A stretch of 64,000 bases of DNA, from assembly GCF_002441695.1 (NCBI RefSeq), contig NZ_JXJW01000003.1, forward strand, positions 1 through 64,000. Reading direction: 5' to 3'. This document shows, in pieces, positions 34,839 through 43,853 of the stretch. Within the stretch, counting starts at the first letter, position 1, and every line of letters starts with the position of its first letter. The notes under the pieces are model-generated. The model did not search any database, was not told the DNA's origin, and saw only the letters and a program-made list of their open reading frames with translations. The position numbers were made by a program, and so were the translations under genes. The DNA is from Pseudolactococcus piscium (lineage in GTDB: Bacteria > Bacillota > Bacilli > Lactobacillales > Streptococcaceae).

Positions 34839-36590
34839 ATGGATAGTATTAAATGGGTTTGGCAATATGCCAAAGTTTACAGATGGCGGATCGTCTTAGC
34901 AGTGTTACTCGTGGCTATCGTGTCGGGTTTGTCTATTATTTTCCCGCTCCTTGGGGGCGAGTTAGTTGATGTCGTGATTGATCAAGGGAAAACAGAGTGG
35001 TTGCTCCCGATTCTAGGTGGCATGATTGGGATAACCGTTTTTCGAATTATCTTGCGCTATGCTTATCAGATTTTGTTTGAAGTGATTGGTCAAAATACAC
35101 TTTATAAAATCCGTGAGGATTTATATGTTAAGTTGCAAGAGATGGATTTTGGTTTCTTTAATCAAACGCGAGTAGGGGATATTATGGCACGTATGACAGG
35201 TGATACGGATGCCATTCGTCACTTTGTTTCGTGGGTTGTTTATACCTTATTGGAAAATGCTTTATTATTCATCGCAGCAGTGGTTGTGATGGCAAGTATT
35301 GATTGGCGGTTAATGTTAGCCCTACTTGCGGTTACCCCTTTGATTGCCTATCTGACCAGCAGGATGTCGCGTCAAGCAAGTCCGCTGTTTTATGAAATTC
35401 GTGAGAGTTTTTCTAGGCTCAACTCCATGGTGGAGGAGAATATTAGTGGCAATAGAGTGGTCAAAGCATTCACACGTGAGGCATTTGAAATCGAGAAATT
35501 TAATGCCCACAATGATGACTTTAGACAGCGTAACATCGATTCAGCTGAGGTGTCTAGAAAATACTTACCGATTCTAGACTCTCTGGCAGGCTGTCTAGCC
35601 ATTATTACGCTTGTTTTAGGTGGCTACTTCGTGATTAATGGTCAGATGACCCTAGGGAATCTGGTTACCTTTAACGGTGTTTTATGGATGATTAATATGC
35701 CAATGCGGATGAGTGGTTGGCTGATCAATGATGTCCAACGATTTGTTGCGTCATCCTTTAAAATTCGAGACATGTTAGACTCAGAAACAAAAATTCCACT
35801 TGTATCTGAAAAATCAGCGAAAACGCTAAAAGGCTATGTTGATTTTGAGGATGTGTCCTTTCATTTTGCTGATGATCCAGAAACAGAGGTTTTATCACAT
35901 GTCTCTCTAAAGGCCGCACCTGGTCAAACAATCGGTATCCTCGGAGAAACAGGGTCTGGTAAATCGACATTAGTTAATCTTATCGCCCGCTTCTATGATC
36001 CGACTTCTGGTGTGGTGAAACTGGATGGTGTTGATGCTAGAAAGTGGCATGTCAGACAGCTCCGCAACCATATCGCACTGGTCATGCAAGATATCTTTTT
36101 ATTTTCTGATACGATTGCAGAAAACATTGCATTTGGTGTACCAGGTGCAGATGGTGATGAGGTCAGAAAAATGGCGCGTATAGCAGATGCCAATCATTTT
36201 ATTGAGCAGATGCCAGAAGGCTATGAGACGATTGTAGGAGAACGAGGTGTTGGCTTATCTGGTGGTCAAAAGCAACGTATTTCCTTAGCGCGTGCCTTGA
36301 TGAAAGATCCAGCAATCTTGATTTTAGATGATACAACGTCAGCCGTTGATATGGAGACAGAGACTAGAATTCAAGAAGAGTTAGACCAAATAACATCTGA
36401 TAAGACAACCTTTATTATCGCCCACCGTGTGTCATCTGTTAAAGAAGCTGACGAAATTATTATCATGGCACATGGTAAAATTGTAGAGCGTGGGACACAC
36501 GACAGTCTTTTGGCGAAAAAAGGCTATTATTATGATGTCTATAATAAACAACTCGGTAACTTTGGGATAGAAATGGGAGGAGGTAGCTAA
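34839..36590 (+). CDS. Heterodimeric ABC exporter, subunit with degenerate Walker B
   Basis: The 583-aa half-transporter has six membrane helices and an ATPase domain: Walker A GETGSGKST near 369, signature LSGGQKQR near 472, Walker B ILILDDTTSAVD near 493. The catalytic Glu after Walker B is Asp, the mark of the degenerate site in heterodimers such as LmrCD, BmrCD or TM287/288. GAGGGGG precedes the ATG. Its stop overlaps the partner's start (TAATG), so the two subunits are made together. The substrate may be drugs, lipids or peptides. Confidence 0.9.
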   Translation: MDSIKWVWQYAKVYRWRIVLAVLLVAIVSGLSIIFPLLGGELVDVVIDQGKTEWLLPILGGMIGITVFRIILRYAYQILFEVIGQNTLYKIREDLYVKLQEMDFGFFNQTRVGDIMARMTGDTDAIRHFVSWVVYTLLENALLFIAAVVVMASIDWRLMLALLAVTPLIAYLTSRMSRQASPLFYEIRESFSRLNSMVEENISGNRVVKAFTREAFEIEKFNAHNDDFRQRNIDSAEVSRKYLPILDSLAGCLAIITLVLGGYFVINGQMTLGNLVTFNGVLWMINMPMRMSGWLINDVQRFVASSFKIRDMLDSETKIPLVSEKSAKTLKGYVDFEDVSFHFADDPETEVLSHVSLKAAPGQTIGILGETGSGKSTLVNLIARFYDPTSGVVKLDGVDARKWHVRQLRNHIALVMQDIFLFSDTIAENIAFGVPGADGDEVRKMARIADANHFIEQMPEGYETIVGERGVGLSGGQKQRISLARALMKDPAILILDDTTSAVDMETETRIQEELDQITSDKTTFIIAHRVSSVKEADEIIIMAHGKIVERGTHDSLLAKKGYYYDVYNKQLGNFGIEMGGGS

Positions 36591-38368
36591 TGGCTAGAAA
36601 TAAATTTGACGTCGATGAAACCCTGGAAGAATCCTTTAATGCTGCACATTTTAAACGTTTGTTTAACTATATCGTGCCCTATAAAAAAACAGTCTATCGG
36701 ACATTATCGGTTATTTTTCTGGCCAATATCGCAGCCATGTTAGGACCGTTCTTCACTAAATTAGTGATAGATGATGTCATTCCCCAAAAAAATCTAGGGA
36801 TGCTAGGACTTTTGGCAATCGGGTTTACATTATCTGTCATCGTAACAGGTTGGTGCATGCGCTACCGGATTCGAACAATCACGGTACTTGGTCAGGACGT
36901 CTTAAAAGATATGCGCTCAGATATCTTCGAGCATTTACAGAAATTACCCTTCGCTTACTTTGATAGTCGTCCCCATGGTAAAGTTTTAATTCGCGTGGTC
37001 AACTACATCAACTCCTTAAGTGATTTATTGTCAAATGGCTTGATCAACCTCATCTCAGATATGTTGAGTGTGGTCGTGACCTTGCTATTCATGTTTGCCA
37101 TCGACTTTAAGTTAACGCTATACAGTTTAGCCTTGCTACCTGTTTTGTTTGTATTTGTCATGCTGATCAAGAATGCCCAGCGTAAGGCCTATCAAAACTT
37201 GAGTAATAAGCAATCTAATATGAATGCCTACATCCATGAAAGTATTTCAGGAATCAAGGTGACACAGTCATTCTCACGTGAAAATGAAAATTTCAATATT
37301 TTTTCTGATGTCAGTCAGGGATATCGGACATCCTGGATGAAAGCAATTTATATCCAGTTTCTTTTATGGCCAGGTGTGCAAACTGTTTCAGTTTTGACAA
37401 CCTGTCTCATCTATTTCATCGGCATTAAAAAGTTAGGTGTAGAGGTCTCGACAGGTACCTTAATTGCTTTTATTGGCTATATCAAGAACTTTTGGGATCC
37501 AGTGATTAATATCGGCAATTTCTATAATTCCCTGATTACAGCAACAGCTTATTTAGAACGGATTTTTGAAACATTGGATGTGAAACCTGAGATTGAGGAT
37601 GCGCCTGATGCCTTTGTCTTACCACCTATTAAGGGAGATGTTACTTTTAATCATGTGACATTTGGCTATGAGTCAGGCAAAGAAATCTTAAAGGACATTA
37701 CGTTTCATGTGACACCAGGAGAGTCGATCGCTTTGGTTGGGCCAACAGGTGCCGGTAAGACGACTGTGATTAACTTACTCAGTCGGTTCTATGATATTGA
37801 TGCCGGTGAGATTTTGATAGATGGTGTCGATATTCGTCGTGCTACCTTAACGTCATTGCGACAACAAATGGGCGTCATGCTACAAGATACGTTCATCTTT
37901 TCTGGGACAGTCTTAGAAAATATTCGGTATGGTCGCTTAGATGCGAGTGAAGCAGAAGTGGTTGCCGCAGCTAAAGTCGTCCGTGCCCATGACTTTATCG
38001 TGGAATTAAGAGATGGTTACCATACGGAAGTGAAAGAACGCGGCAGTACCTTATCTGCTGGTCAAAGACAATTAATTTCCTTTGCACGTGCACTTTTAGC
38101 CAATCCAAAAATTTTAATTCTGGATGAAGCGACATCAAGTATCGATACAAAGACTGAAAGTCTGTTACAAGACGGGCTAGATCGGCTATTGGTTGGCCGG
38201 ACGTCCTTTATCATCGCGCATCGCTTATCAACCATAAAAAATTCTGATCGTATTTTTTATATTGATAAAGGAGGGGTTCAAGAATCGGGTAATCATGATA
38301 GCTTGATGGCCTTGAAAGGGAATTATTACCACCTCTATCAATCGCAGTTTGATCTCTTACAACAATAG
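36590..38368 (+). CDS. Heterodimeric ABC exporter, partner subunit
   Basis: The 592-aa half-transporter has six membrane helices, Walker A GPTGAGKTT near 384, Walker B ILILDEATSSID with an intact catalytic Glu, and a non-canonical signature LSAGQRQ. Together with its partner this gives one working and one degenerate ATP site, as in known heterodimeric exporters. Coupled to the upstream gene by TAATG. A strong terminator follows. Confidence 0.9.
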   Translation: MARNKFDVDETLEESFNAAHFKRLFNYIVPYKKTVYRTLSVIFLANIAAMLGPFFTKLVIDDVIPQKNLGMLGLLAIGFTLSVIVTGWCMRYRIRTITVLGQDVLKDMRSDIFEHLQKLPFAYFDSRPHGKVLIRVVNYINSLSDLLSNGLINLISDMLSVVVTLLFMFAIDFKLTLYSLALLPVLFVFVMLIKNAQRKAYQNLSNKQSNMNAYIHESISGIKVTQSFSRENENFNIFSDVSQGYRTSWMKAIYIQFLLWPGVQTVSVLTTCLIYFIGIKKLGVEVSTGTLIAFIGYIKNFWDPVINIGNFYNSLITATAYLERIFETLDVKPEIEDAPDAFVLPPIKGDVTFNHVTFGYESGKEILKDITFHVTPGESIALVGPTGAGKTTVINLLSRFYDIDAGEILIDGVDIRRATLTSLRQQMGVMLQDTFIFSGTVLENIRYGRLDASEAEVVAAAKVVRAHDFIVELRDGYHTEVKERGSTLSAGQRQLISFARALLANPKILILDEATSSIDTKTESLLQDGLDRLLVGRTSFIIAHRLSTIKNSDRIFYIDKGGVQESGNHDSLMALKGNYYHLYQSQFDLLQQ

Positions 38369-38406
38369 ATAAAAACAAAAGATACGCCCAGTATTTATAG
38401 GGATAT

Positions 38407-38444
38407 AAAAGACTTAATTTAGCTTACCTAAATTAAGTCTTTTT
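38407..38444 (+). terminator. ABC exporter operon terminator
   Basis: AAAAGACTTAATTTAG and CTAAATTAAGTCTTTT form a perfect 16-bp stem with a CTTAC loop and T run. The T run ends 3 nt before the -10 of rpiA. Confidence 0.9.
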
Positions 38445-38452
38445 GCTATAAT
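38444..38452 (+). promoter_or_regulatory. Extended -10 promoter of rpiA
   Basis: TGC-TATAAT ends 6 nt before the rpiA ATG and starts within the T tract of the upstream terminator. The -35 position falls in the terminator stem. Confidence 0.7.
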
Positions 38453-38458
38453 GAGCTT

Positions 38459-39136
38459 ATGGAAAATATAAAAAAATTAGTTGGTGTTGAAGCGGCCAAA
38501 TTTGTCAAGGACGGGATGATTGTTGGCCTAGGGACAGGGTCTACAGCGGCATTTTTTGTGGCTGAGCTTGGCAGACGTGTTGCCGAAGAAAACTTGCAGA
38601 TTGTAGGGGTCACGACGTCAAGTGTCACAAGTGAGCAGGCATGTCGTCTTGGGATCGCCCTAAAGAATATTGATGACGTGGATGCCATTGACTTAACGGT
38701 TGATGGTGCTGATGAAGTTGACCTTGCACTTAATGGCATAAAAGGTGGTGGTGCTGCCCTTTTGATGGAGAAAATCGTTGCCACTTATAGTCGGGACTAT
38801 ATTTGGATCGTAGACGATGCTAAAATGGTGACACATCTAGGTGCCTTCCCATTACCAGTCGAGGTTGTGACATTTGGCTATGGACAGGTGTTTCGCCTAT
38901 TTGAGAAGCTAGGCTTTAACCCGGTTGTTCGTGTGGATGCAAGTGGCGAGATTGTGGTAACTGACATGGGTAATCATATTATTGATCTGCATTTGGCAGA
39001 AATAAAAGATCCCGAACGTCTGGCTAACTTGTTAGATGAAACAGTTGGTGTCGTAGAGCATGGTCTCTTTAATGGCATGGTCAAAAAAGTAATTGTTGGT
39101 AGTGCTAGCGAAGGTGTGAAAATAATCACAAAATAA
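38459..39136 (+). CDS. rpiA: Ribose-5-phosphate isomerase A
   Basis: RpiA interconverts ribose-5-P and ribulose-5-P in the pentose phosphate pathway. The 225-aa protein has [11 protein letters not shown] near 22-32, DGADEVD near 80 with the catalytic acids, and [11 protein letters not shown] near 92. The -10 box 6 nt upstream and lack of a ribosome site predict a leaderless mRNA. It stands alone between a terminator and the transporter gene. Confidence 0.96.
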   Translation: MENIKKLVGVEAAKFVKDGMIVGLGTGSTAAFFVAELGRRVAEENLQIVGVTTSSVTSEQACRLGIALKNIDDVDAIDLTVDGADEVDLALNGIKGGGAALLMEKIVATYSRDYIWIVDDAKMVTHLGAFPLPVEVVTFGYGQVFRLFEKLGFNPVVRVDASGEIVVTDMGNHIIDLHLAEIKDPERLANLLDETVGVVEHGLFNGMVKKVIVGSASEGVKIITK

Positions 39137-39304
39137 CTTGTAATCGTTTCCAAAATAAGGTAAAATTGGGTTTGAGACAAGAGGTCTAACAGAAATATTG
39201 GGTTAAAATAGTGCAGTTGTGCGCATGTTACGCTGCCAAAATAATCTGATATGAGCACTAAGTGCAACTGTTTTAGGTTGGCCGATTTTATGAATAGAAA
39301 AGAG

Positions 39305-39310
39305 TATACT
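39305..39310 (+). promoter_or_regulatory. Putative -10 of the FNT transporter gene
   Basis: TATACT lies exactly 6 nt before ATG 39317. No TG extension and no good -35 are seen, so this is weaker than the other three cases of this layout. Confidence 0.4.
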
Positions 39311-39316
39311 TGGGTT

Positions 39317-40048
39317 ATGTACACACCGGAAGAGATTTTAGAACAAACTGCGGCAACTGCTGTCGTTAAAGTCAACAAACCGCTACTTACCAAAATGATT
39401 TTGGGATTTATCGGTGGCGCGATGATTTCACTCGGCTATTTGGCTTATCTACGGGTAGGCGGCGGCCTTGCAGGTGCAGCTGTTTTTCCAGTTGGGTTAA
39501 TCGTGATTTTACTTGCGGGGGGTGAGTTGATCACGGGTAACATGATGGCAGTTGCTGTCGGTTATTTTAAAAAACGGGTCACCCTATCTGAGCTTTTGCA
39601 AAACTGGCTAGTGATTACCCTAGCTAATATAGTCGGTGCAATTTTTGTTGCTTACGCATTCGGTGTGCTAGCAGGGACCTTGACGTCTGGTGCTGCCCTA
39701 AAAGAGGCGCTTCATGTTGGACAAGGTAAACTAACTGCTAATTTTTTGACCTCTTTCTTTTCAGGAATTGGCTGTAACTGGTTTGTAGGCTTGGCTGTTT
39801 GGTTAAGTTATGGTGCTAAAGATTTTTCAGGTAAGATACTCGCGATCTGGTTTCCAGTCATGACCTTTGTGGCGATTGGCTTCCAGCATAGTGTGGCAAA
39901 TAGTTTTTTAATTCCTTTTATGATTTTTATGGGACATGCCACTTGGGTAGACTTTATTAGTAATTTCATCCCTGTTTATCTAGGGAATATTGTAGGTGGG
40001 GCTATTTTGATTTCCTTATTCTATACGTTAGCTTATAAGAAGCACTAA
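39317..40048 (+). CDS. Formate/nitrite transporter family channel
   Basis: The 243-aa protein has six membrane helices of the FNT fold, with the family motifs AGGELITGNMM near 71-81, GCNWFVGLAVW near 152 and FQHSVAN near 189, where the His gates the pore. In lactic acid bacteria such channels move formate or lactate with protons; formate fits mixed-acid fermentation. An earlier in-frame ATG (39290) has no ribosome site; ATG 39317 is more likely. Confidence 0.9.
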   Translation: MYTPEEILEQTAATAVVKVNKPLLTKMILGFIGGAMISLGYLAYLRVGGGLAGAAVFPVGLIVILLAGGELITGNMMAVAVGYFKKRVTLSELLQNWLVITLANIVGAIFVAYAFGVLAGTLTSGAALKEALHVGQGKLTANFLTSFFSGIGCNWFVGLAVWLSYGAKDFSGKILAIWFPVMTFVAIGFQHSVANSFLIPFMIFMGHATWVDFISNFIPVYLGNIVGGAILISLFYTLAYKKH

Positions 40049-40052
40049 AATA

Positions 40053-40088
40053 AATCAAAAAAACTGTCGACCGACAGTTTTTTTGATT
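40053..40088. terminator. Bidirectional terminator between FNT and Nudix genes
   Basis: AATCAAAAAAACTGTCG pairs with CGACAGTTTTTTTGATT, a perfect 17-bp stem with T runs on both strands. Confidence 0.9.
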
Positions 40089-40536
40089 ATAGTGAATTGA
40101 GGTAGTCTTGCCAAGTTGTTACGCCCCACTTATGGCTGCCTCTTTTAAGTTTTAAGATAGCTTGATCGACAGGAAACCAGTCGATATGATTAAAATCTTC
40201 TAATGGTGCACCTAAGATTTCATAACCAATTGTTTCATAGATATAGGCAGGATTATGATAATAGGTATCCCGATGAGATGAGTAGAAGAACTCATCTGCT
40301 TGTCCTAAAAATTTACCCAGTTTAGCCTTAGCGCCCAGCTCCTCATGCAATTCTCGATGTAGTGCTTTTTTGTGATCTTCGCCGAGTTCAATTTCACCAC
40401 CAGGTAGAAAGTAAGCACCATTCGGTGCTTGCACGAGACAAATCTCGGTATTATTGTGTCGTGCGACGATACCATAGACACCATAACGTGCTTGATAATC
40501 TACATTGTCAAGTTTGTTGCCAAAAGTTGGAATCAT
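40087..40536 (-). CDS. Nudix hydrolase (MutT-like)
   Basis: The 149-aa protein carries a canonical Nudix box, GEIELGEDHKKALHREL-HEELG, with all four conserved glutamates, near residues 47-69. The protein is short and has no extra domain, so the substrate (oxidised nucleotide, sugar nucleotide or other) cannot be named. CGGAGAAA precedes the ATG; TGATAGAAT with TTATCA forms a likely promoter on the minus strand. It is divergent from mreC. Confidence 0.88.
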   Translation of the reverse strand: MIPTFGNKLDNVDYQARYGVYGIVARHNNTEICLVQAPNGAYFLPGGEIELGEDHKKALHRELHEELGAKAKLGKFLGQADEFFYSSHRDTYYHNPAYIYETIGYEILGAPLEDFNHIDWFPVDQAILKLKRGSHKWGVTTWQDYLNSL

Positions 40537-40753
40537 ATTTTTTCTCCGTTAATTTTCTTATCTCTATTCTATCAAATTTTGCCAAATTTTGATAAAATAA
40601 AATAAGTTAAGTGAACATGACGATTTGGCGATAGTAAATAGAGTTGACCTACTTGTGATGTATCCTGGGTAAGCTTTAGCAACCCGCATGCATCAGTGCT
40701 TAGCGTTTAATAGATAGATTAGTTTCATCAATCAATGTGGAGATAGTAAGATA

Positions 40754-41623
40754 GTGAAAAAAATAAACTTTAGTAAAATCATCATCATAGCACTGATCAT
40801 GATCATTAGTGCCTGTGTTGCAATCATGGTGTCAGCACAGCGTTATAAGGCAAAACAAACGCCATCAGCTATGAGTTTAGCTATTAATGGTACAGTAGGT
40901 GGACTTGATAAAGTGATTGCCATTCCTTTTGATTTTTTTCAAGACAAGATGAGTGATGTCAGTAATTTGTTAACAACATACGAAAAAAATGCTAGCCTGA
41001 GTAAACAAGTTTCCAAATTAACGGATGAATCAGTTGAACTTAGCAGTTTAAAGGCTGAGAACAAGGCATTAAAATCAGCGCTTGCATTAGAAAACACACT
41101 GACAAACTACGACAAAATCTCATCAAATGTCGTTGTCAGAACGCCCAATGCTTGGCATGATGTTATGACAATCGATAAAGGCAAGTCAGATGGTTTGAAG
41201 GAAGATATGATTGTCATGAGCAATGGTGGCGTTGTTGGTCGTATCGTTCAGGTCAATAAAACAACAGCAAAAGTAGCACTCTTGACATCTGATAAGGCCT
41301 TGGAAAATAAAATTCCAGTTAGACTCGGTTCAGCAAATAATCCAGCTTATGGGTTGATTACAGGCTATGATGCACAACAAAACGCATTTATCGTCAGTCA
41401 AATGTCATCGGATATGACCTTTAATAAGGGGGATGCGGTGATGACGTCAGGACTTGGTGGCAATTCACCAGCAGACCTAACGGTCGGTGAAATCATTGGT
41501 GAAAATAAAGACACTAAAGGGATAGATCGTCAAGTCTATGTCAAGCCAACAGGACGTTTTGATAATATTCAGTTTGTTTTTGTTATCAAACGTGGTTTAA
41601 ATGAAACTAACTCAGACGAGTGA
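40754..41623 (+). CDS. mreC: Rod-shape/peripheral wall synthesis protein MreC
   Basis: The 289-aa protein has an N-terminal membrane helix (about 7-27), a coiled coil (about 70-110, ENKALKSALALEN) and the beta-rich MreC core with DVMTIDKGKSDGL and SNGGVVGRIVQV. In ovococci MreC organises peripheral peptidoglycan synthesis. It starts with GTG, with GGAG 11 nt upstream. A strong terminator directly follows, which separates it from mreD. Confidence 0.93.
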   Translation: MKKINFSKIIIIALIMIISACVAIMVSAQRYKAKQTPSAMSLAINGTVGGLDKVIAIPFDFFQDKMSDVSNLLTTYEKNASLSKQVSKLTDESVELSSLKAENKALKSALALENTLTNYDKISSNVVVRTPNAWHDVMTIDKGKSDGLKEDMIVMSNGGVVGRIVQVNKTTAKVALLTSDKALENKIPVRLGSANNPAYGLITGYDAQQNAFIVSQMSSDMTFNKGDAVMTSGLGGNSPADLTVGEIIGENKDTKGIDRQVYVKPTGRFDNIQFVFVIKRGLNETNSDE

Positions 41624-41912
41624 TCAGGCATTTTATAGTAAAAAACTAGCTAATTTGAAAGTGCTAGTTTTTTTAGATTTTACATTGTATGCTAGCTTGT
41701 CTGGAGAGTCTTTTTTTAAAAAAGTGCTACCATTCAGAGGGGGACAACAAAAAGTAGCAATAGAAAAAAACAATAAGAAATGCTATACTTGAGTAAGTGA
41801 TACTTTTCTAGATATAATTTATGATGTAATAACTTAACTTTTTGGGATGCTTGTAGCAGTGATAAGAATTGAGTGTAGTTGTGAATGGAACAGTAATTTA
41901 AGGAGATAATAG
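41624..41912. other. mreC-mreD intergenic region with a new promoter
   Basis: After the terminator, TTGAGT (41789-41794) and GATATAAT (TATAAT 41813-41818) with an 18-bp spacer form a promoter for the mreD unit. The leader to the first start codon is about 90 nt. No other gene is supported. Confidence 0.55.
41640..41674 (+). terminator. mreC terminator
   Basis: AAAAAACTAGC pairs with GCTAGTTTTTT around a 12-nt loop, with a long T run. It lies between mreC and mreD, genes usually thought to be one operon. Confidence 0.8.
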
Positions 41913-41990
41913 ATGCTAAAAAGAGTTAACGCTAGACTCTCTGATATATATAGGCATGATGGTGATCTAAGCGAGGGGGGACGTGTGTGA
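41913..41990 (+). CDS. 25-codon leader ORF coupled to mreD
   Basis: ATG 41913 follows AAGGAG with 8-nt spacing and encodes MLKRVNARLSDIYRHDGDL and six more residues. Its TGA (41988-41990) overlaps the GTG start of mreD (41987) as GTGA. The ribosome site is stronger than most in the window, so ribosomes probably translate it and then reinitiate at mreD. The peptide itself may have no function. No family is recognised. Confidence 0.55.
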   Translation: MLKRVNARLSDIYRHDGDLSEGGRV

Positions 41991-42520
41991 GTAGATTCTC
42001 GTTTCAATTTTTCACGCCCCTGATATTACTAGGCCTTATGCTAGTTGATGGTCATATCACACAGGCGCTCAGTAGCACAGATATGACAGTAACATCTAGT
42101 TTATTCTTAATATTTCTGACCTATAGTATTCTACAGCATAGCTATCGGTATATGGTCTTGATTGCTTTCATAATTGGTATGGTATATGACAGCTACTATG
42201 TAGGTGTCTATGGGATTGCAAGTTTGTTGTTTCCGTTAATTGTGCTATTTGTCTATAACATCAGACAAACGGTGTTTGAAAATCGGTTAACCCGTATTTT
42301 TACAATTATTATTATCGTGACCGCTTTTGAGTTTTTCTCAGCAGCTATCATGTTGCTATTTCAACTGGCAACGTTTAATTTTGGAAATTATATCATCTAT
42401 GAGATGGCACCAAGTCTCATTTTAAATGTCTGCTTTGCTGTTATACTGCAGTTTCCACTAGAGAAATTGTATGGTGTGACAAAAGGGAAAAGAACATTAC
42501 AGCCATATAAAAAAATGTAA
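41987..42520 (+). CDS. mreD: Rod-shape-determining protein MreD
   Basis: The 177-aa protein has five to six membrane helices and no large soluble part, as MreD requires; it partners MreC in peripheral wall growth. The start is GTG 41987 with GAGGGGGG at 41973-41980, which lies inside the upstream leader ORF. The order mreC-mreD-pcsB is that of streptococci and lactococci. Confidence 0.85.
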   Translation: MSRFSFQFFTPLILLGLMLVDGHITQALSSTDMTVTSSLFLIFLTYSILQHSYRYMVLIAFIIGMVYDSYYVGVYGIASLLFPLIVLFVYNIRQTVFENRLTRIFTIIIIVTAFEFFSAAIMLLFQLATFNFGNYIIYEMAPSLILNVCFAVILQFPLEKLYGVTKGKRTLQPYKKM

Positions 42521-42559
42521 TAGTATTGTAACATCATACGACTAATGAAAGCGTATAAT
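42516..42559 (+). promoter_or_regulatory. pcsB promoter with WalR (VicR) box
   Basis: TGTAAT-AGTAT-TGTAAC (42516-42532) exactly fits the WalR consensus of two TGTWAH half-sites 5 bp apart. A TATAAT -10 follows at 42554-42559. Streptococcal pcsB is a known WalRK target, so activation by WalR is likely. The box overlaps the mreD stop codon. Confidence 0.8.
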
Positions 42560-42608
42560 TAATTTTGAAGCTAATTGTACCGTATATTTGGAGGAGAATA
42601 ACTTTAAT

Positions 42609-43820
42609 ATGAAAAAAAGCCTAATCTCGACGATCTTATTGTCGACAGTTATATTATCAGCTGTGTCAACTACGATCGTCGTTGCTGCAGATGATACAGA
42701 TACAAAAATCGCCAGTCAAGATGCAAAAATTGCCTCGACGAAGAGTGCTGAAACAACAGCTCAGTCAGAAGTGACGAGTATTCAAGCACAAGTTGATACG
42801 TTGACAGCAAAACAAACAAAACTTAAATCAGATACAGAAGATTTACTAAATGAGTCTAAAAAACTAGATGCCAAAGCGCAAGAGTTGACCAAAGAGATTG
42901 CACAACGTGACGAGTCTCTTAAAGCACAAGCACGCTCAGCTCAAACAGATGGTGCAGCAACATCATATGTAGATGCTGTTGTTAGTTCTAAATCATTATC
43001 AGATGCAGTGACACGTATTTCAGCGATGAGAACGATTGTCAAAGCGAATGATGACATGTTGAAACAGCAAGAAGCGGCGAAAGCTGATTTAGTCAAAACA
43101 GTTAAATCAAATCAAGCAAAAGTTGATGAAGGCTATAAGTTAAAAGACCAAATGGATACTCAGGCTAAGACACTTAATACACGTCAAGCAGAGCTTAAAG
43201 TGTCTCAGTTGAACTTATCTGCAGAGCGTGCAACTGCTGAAGGTGAAAAATCATCACTTTTAGAGCAAAAAGCAGCAGCACAAGCAGCAGCAACTCAAGC
43301 AGCAGCAGCTGAAAAAGCCTATACTGATCAAGTGACAGCCTCAACAGCTCAAGCAGCAAGTCAAGCATCTGGTGGTAGTAATACGCCAGCAGCTATAGTT
43401 CCAGTGACACCAACACCGAATCCTGCACCAACACCAACACCGAATCCAACACCAACACCAAAACCAAATGGTGGTGGCGGAGCGAATACATATCCTGTTG
43501 GTCAGTGTACTTGGGGTGCTAAAATTGCAGCGCCTTGGGCTGGTAATAACTGGGGTAATGGTGGACAATGGGCTTCTTCAGCAGCAGCCGCAGGTTTCCG
43601 TACAGGCTATACACCACAGGTTGGTGCAATCGCTTCATGGAGTGGTGGTCCTGATGATGGTGGTTATGGTCACGTTGCTTACGTAACAAGTGTACAAGGT
43701 AGTAACATTGAAGTAATTGAATCAAATTACGCTGGCAATATGTCGTTAGGCAGCCACCGTCCGGCGTTTAATCCAACAACTACTGGTAATGGCTCAGTGA
43801 CTTATATTTACCCAAATTAA
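42609..43820 (+). CDS. pcsB: PcsB-like peptidoglycan hydrolase with CHAP domain
   Basis: The secreted 403-aa protein has a signal peptide (about 1-26, ending VAA), a long Ala/Lys/Gln/Glu coiled coil (about 30-240), a Pro/Thr-rich linker of repeated P-T-P-N units (about 268-292) and a C-terminal CHAP domain with the catalytic Cys in GQCTWG near 299 and His in GYGHVAYV near 354. In S. pneumoniae PcsB splits daughter cells, activated by FtsEX through its coiled coil. ATG 42609 follows GGAGGAG at 12 nt, a rather long spacing. Confidence 0.93.
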   Translation: MKKSLISTILLSTVILSAVSTTIVVAADDTDTKIASQDAKIASTKSAETTAQSEVTSIQAQVDTLTAKQTKLKSDTEDLLNESKKLDAKAQELTKEIAQRDESLKAQARSAQTDGAATSYVDAVVSSKSLSDAVTRISAMRTIVKANDDMLKQQEAAKADLVKTVKSNQAKVDEGYKLKDQMDTQAKTLNTRQAELKVSQLNLSAERATAEGEKSSLLEQKAAAQAAATQAAAAEKAYTDQVTASTAQAASQASGGSNTPAAIVPVTPTPNPAPTPTPNPTPTPKPNGGGGANTYPVGQCTWGAKIAAPWAGNNWGNGGQWASSAAAAGFRTGYTPQVGAIASWSGGPDDGGYGHVAYVTSVQGSNIEVIESNYAGNMSLGSHRPAFNPTTTGNGSVTYIYPN

Positions 43821-43827
43821 TTTATTT

Positions 43828-43853
43828 AAAAATCCGCTCAGGCGGTTTTTTTA
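43828..43853 (+). terminator. pcsB terminator
   Basis: AAAA-CCGC pairs with GCGG-TTTT around TCAG with one T-T mismatch, then a T run. Confidence 0.7.

Noticed and set aside
43409-43470. Short tandem repeats (ACCAACACCGAAT-like), possibly CRISPR-like or a phase-variable tract
   Set aside because: They are in-frame codons for the Pro/Thr linker of PcsB, with no spacers.
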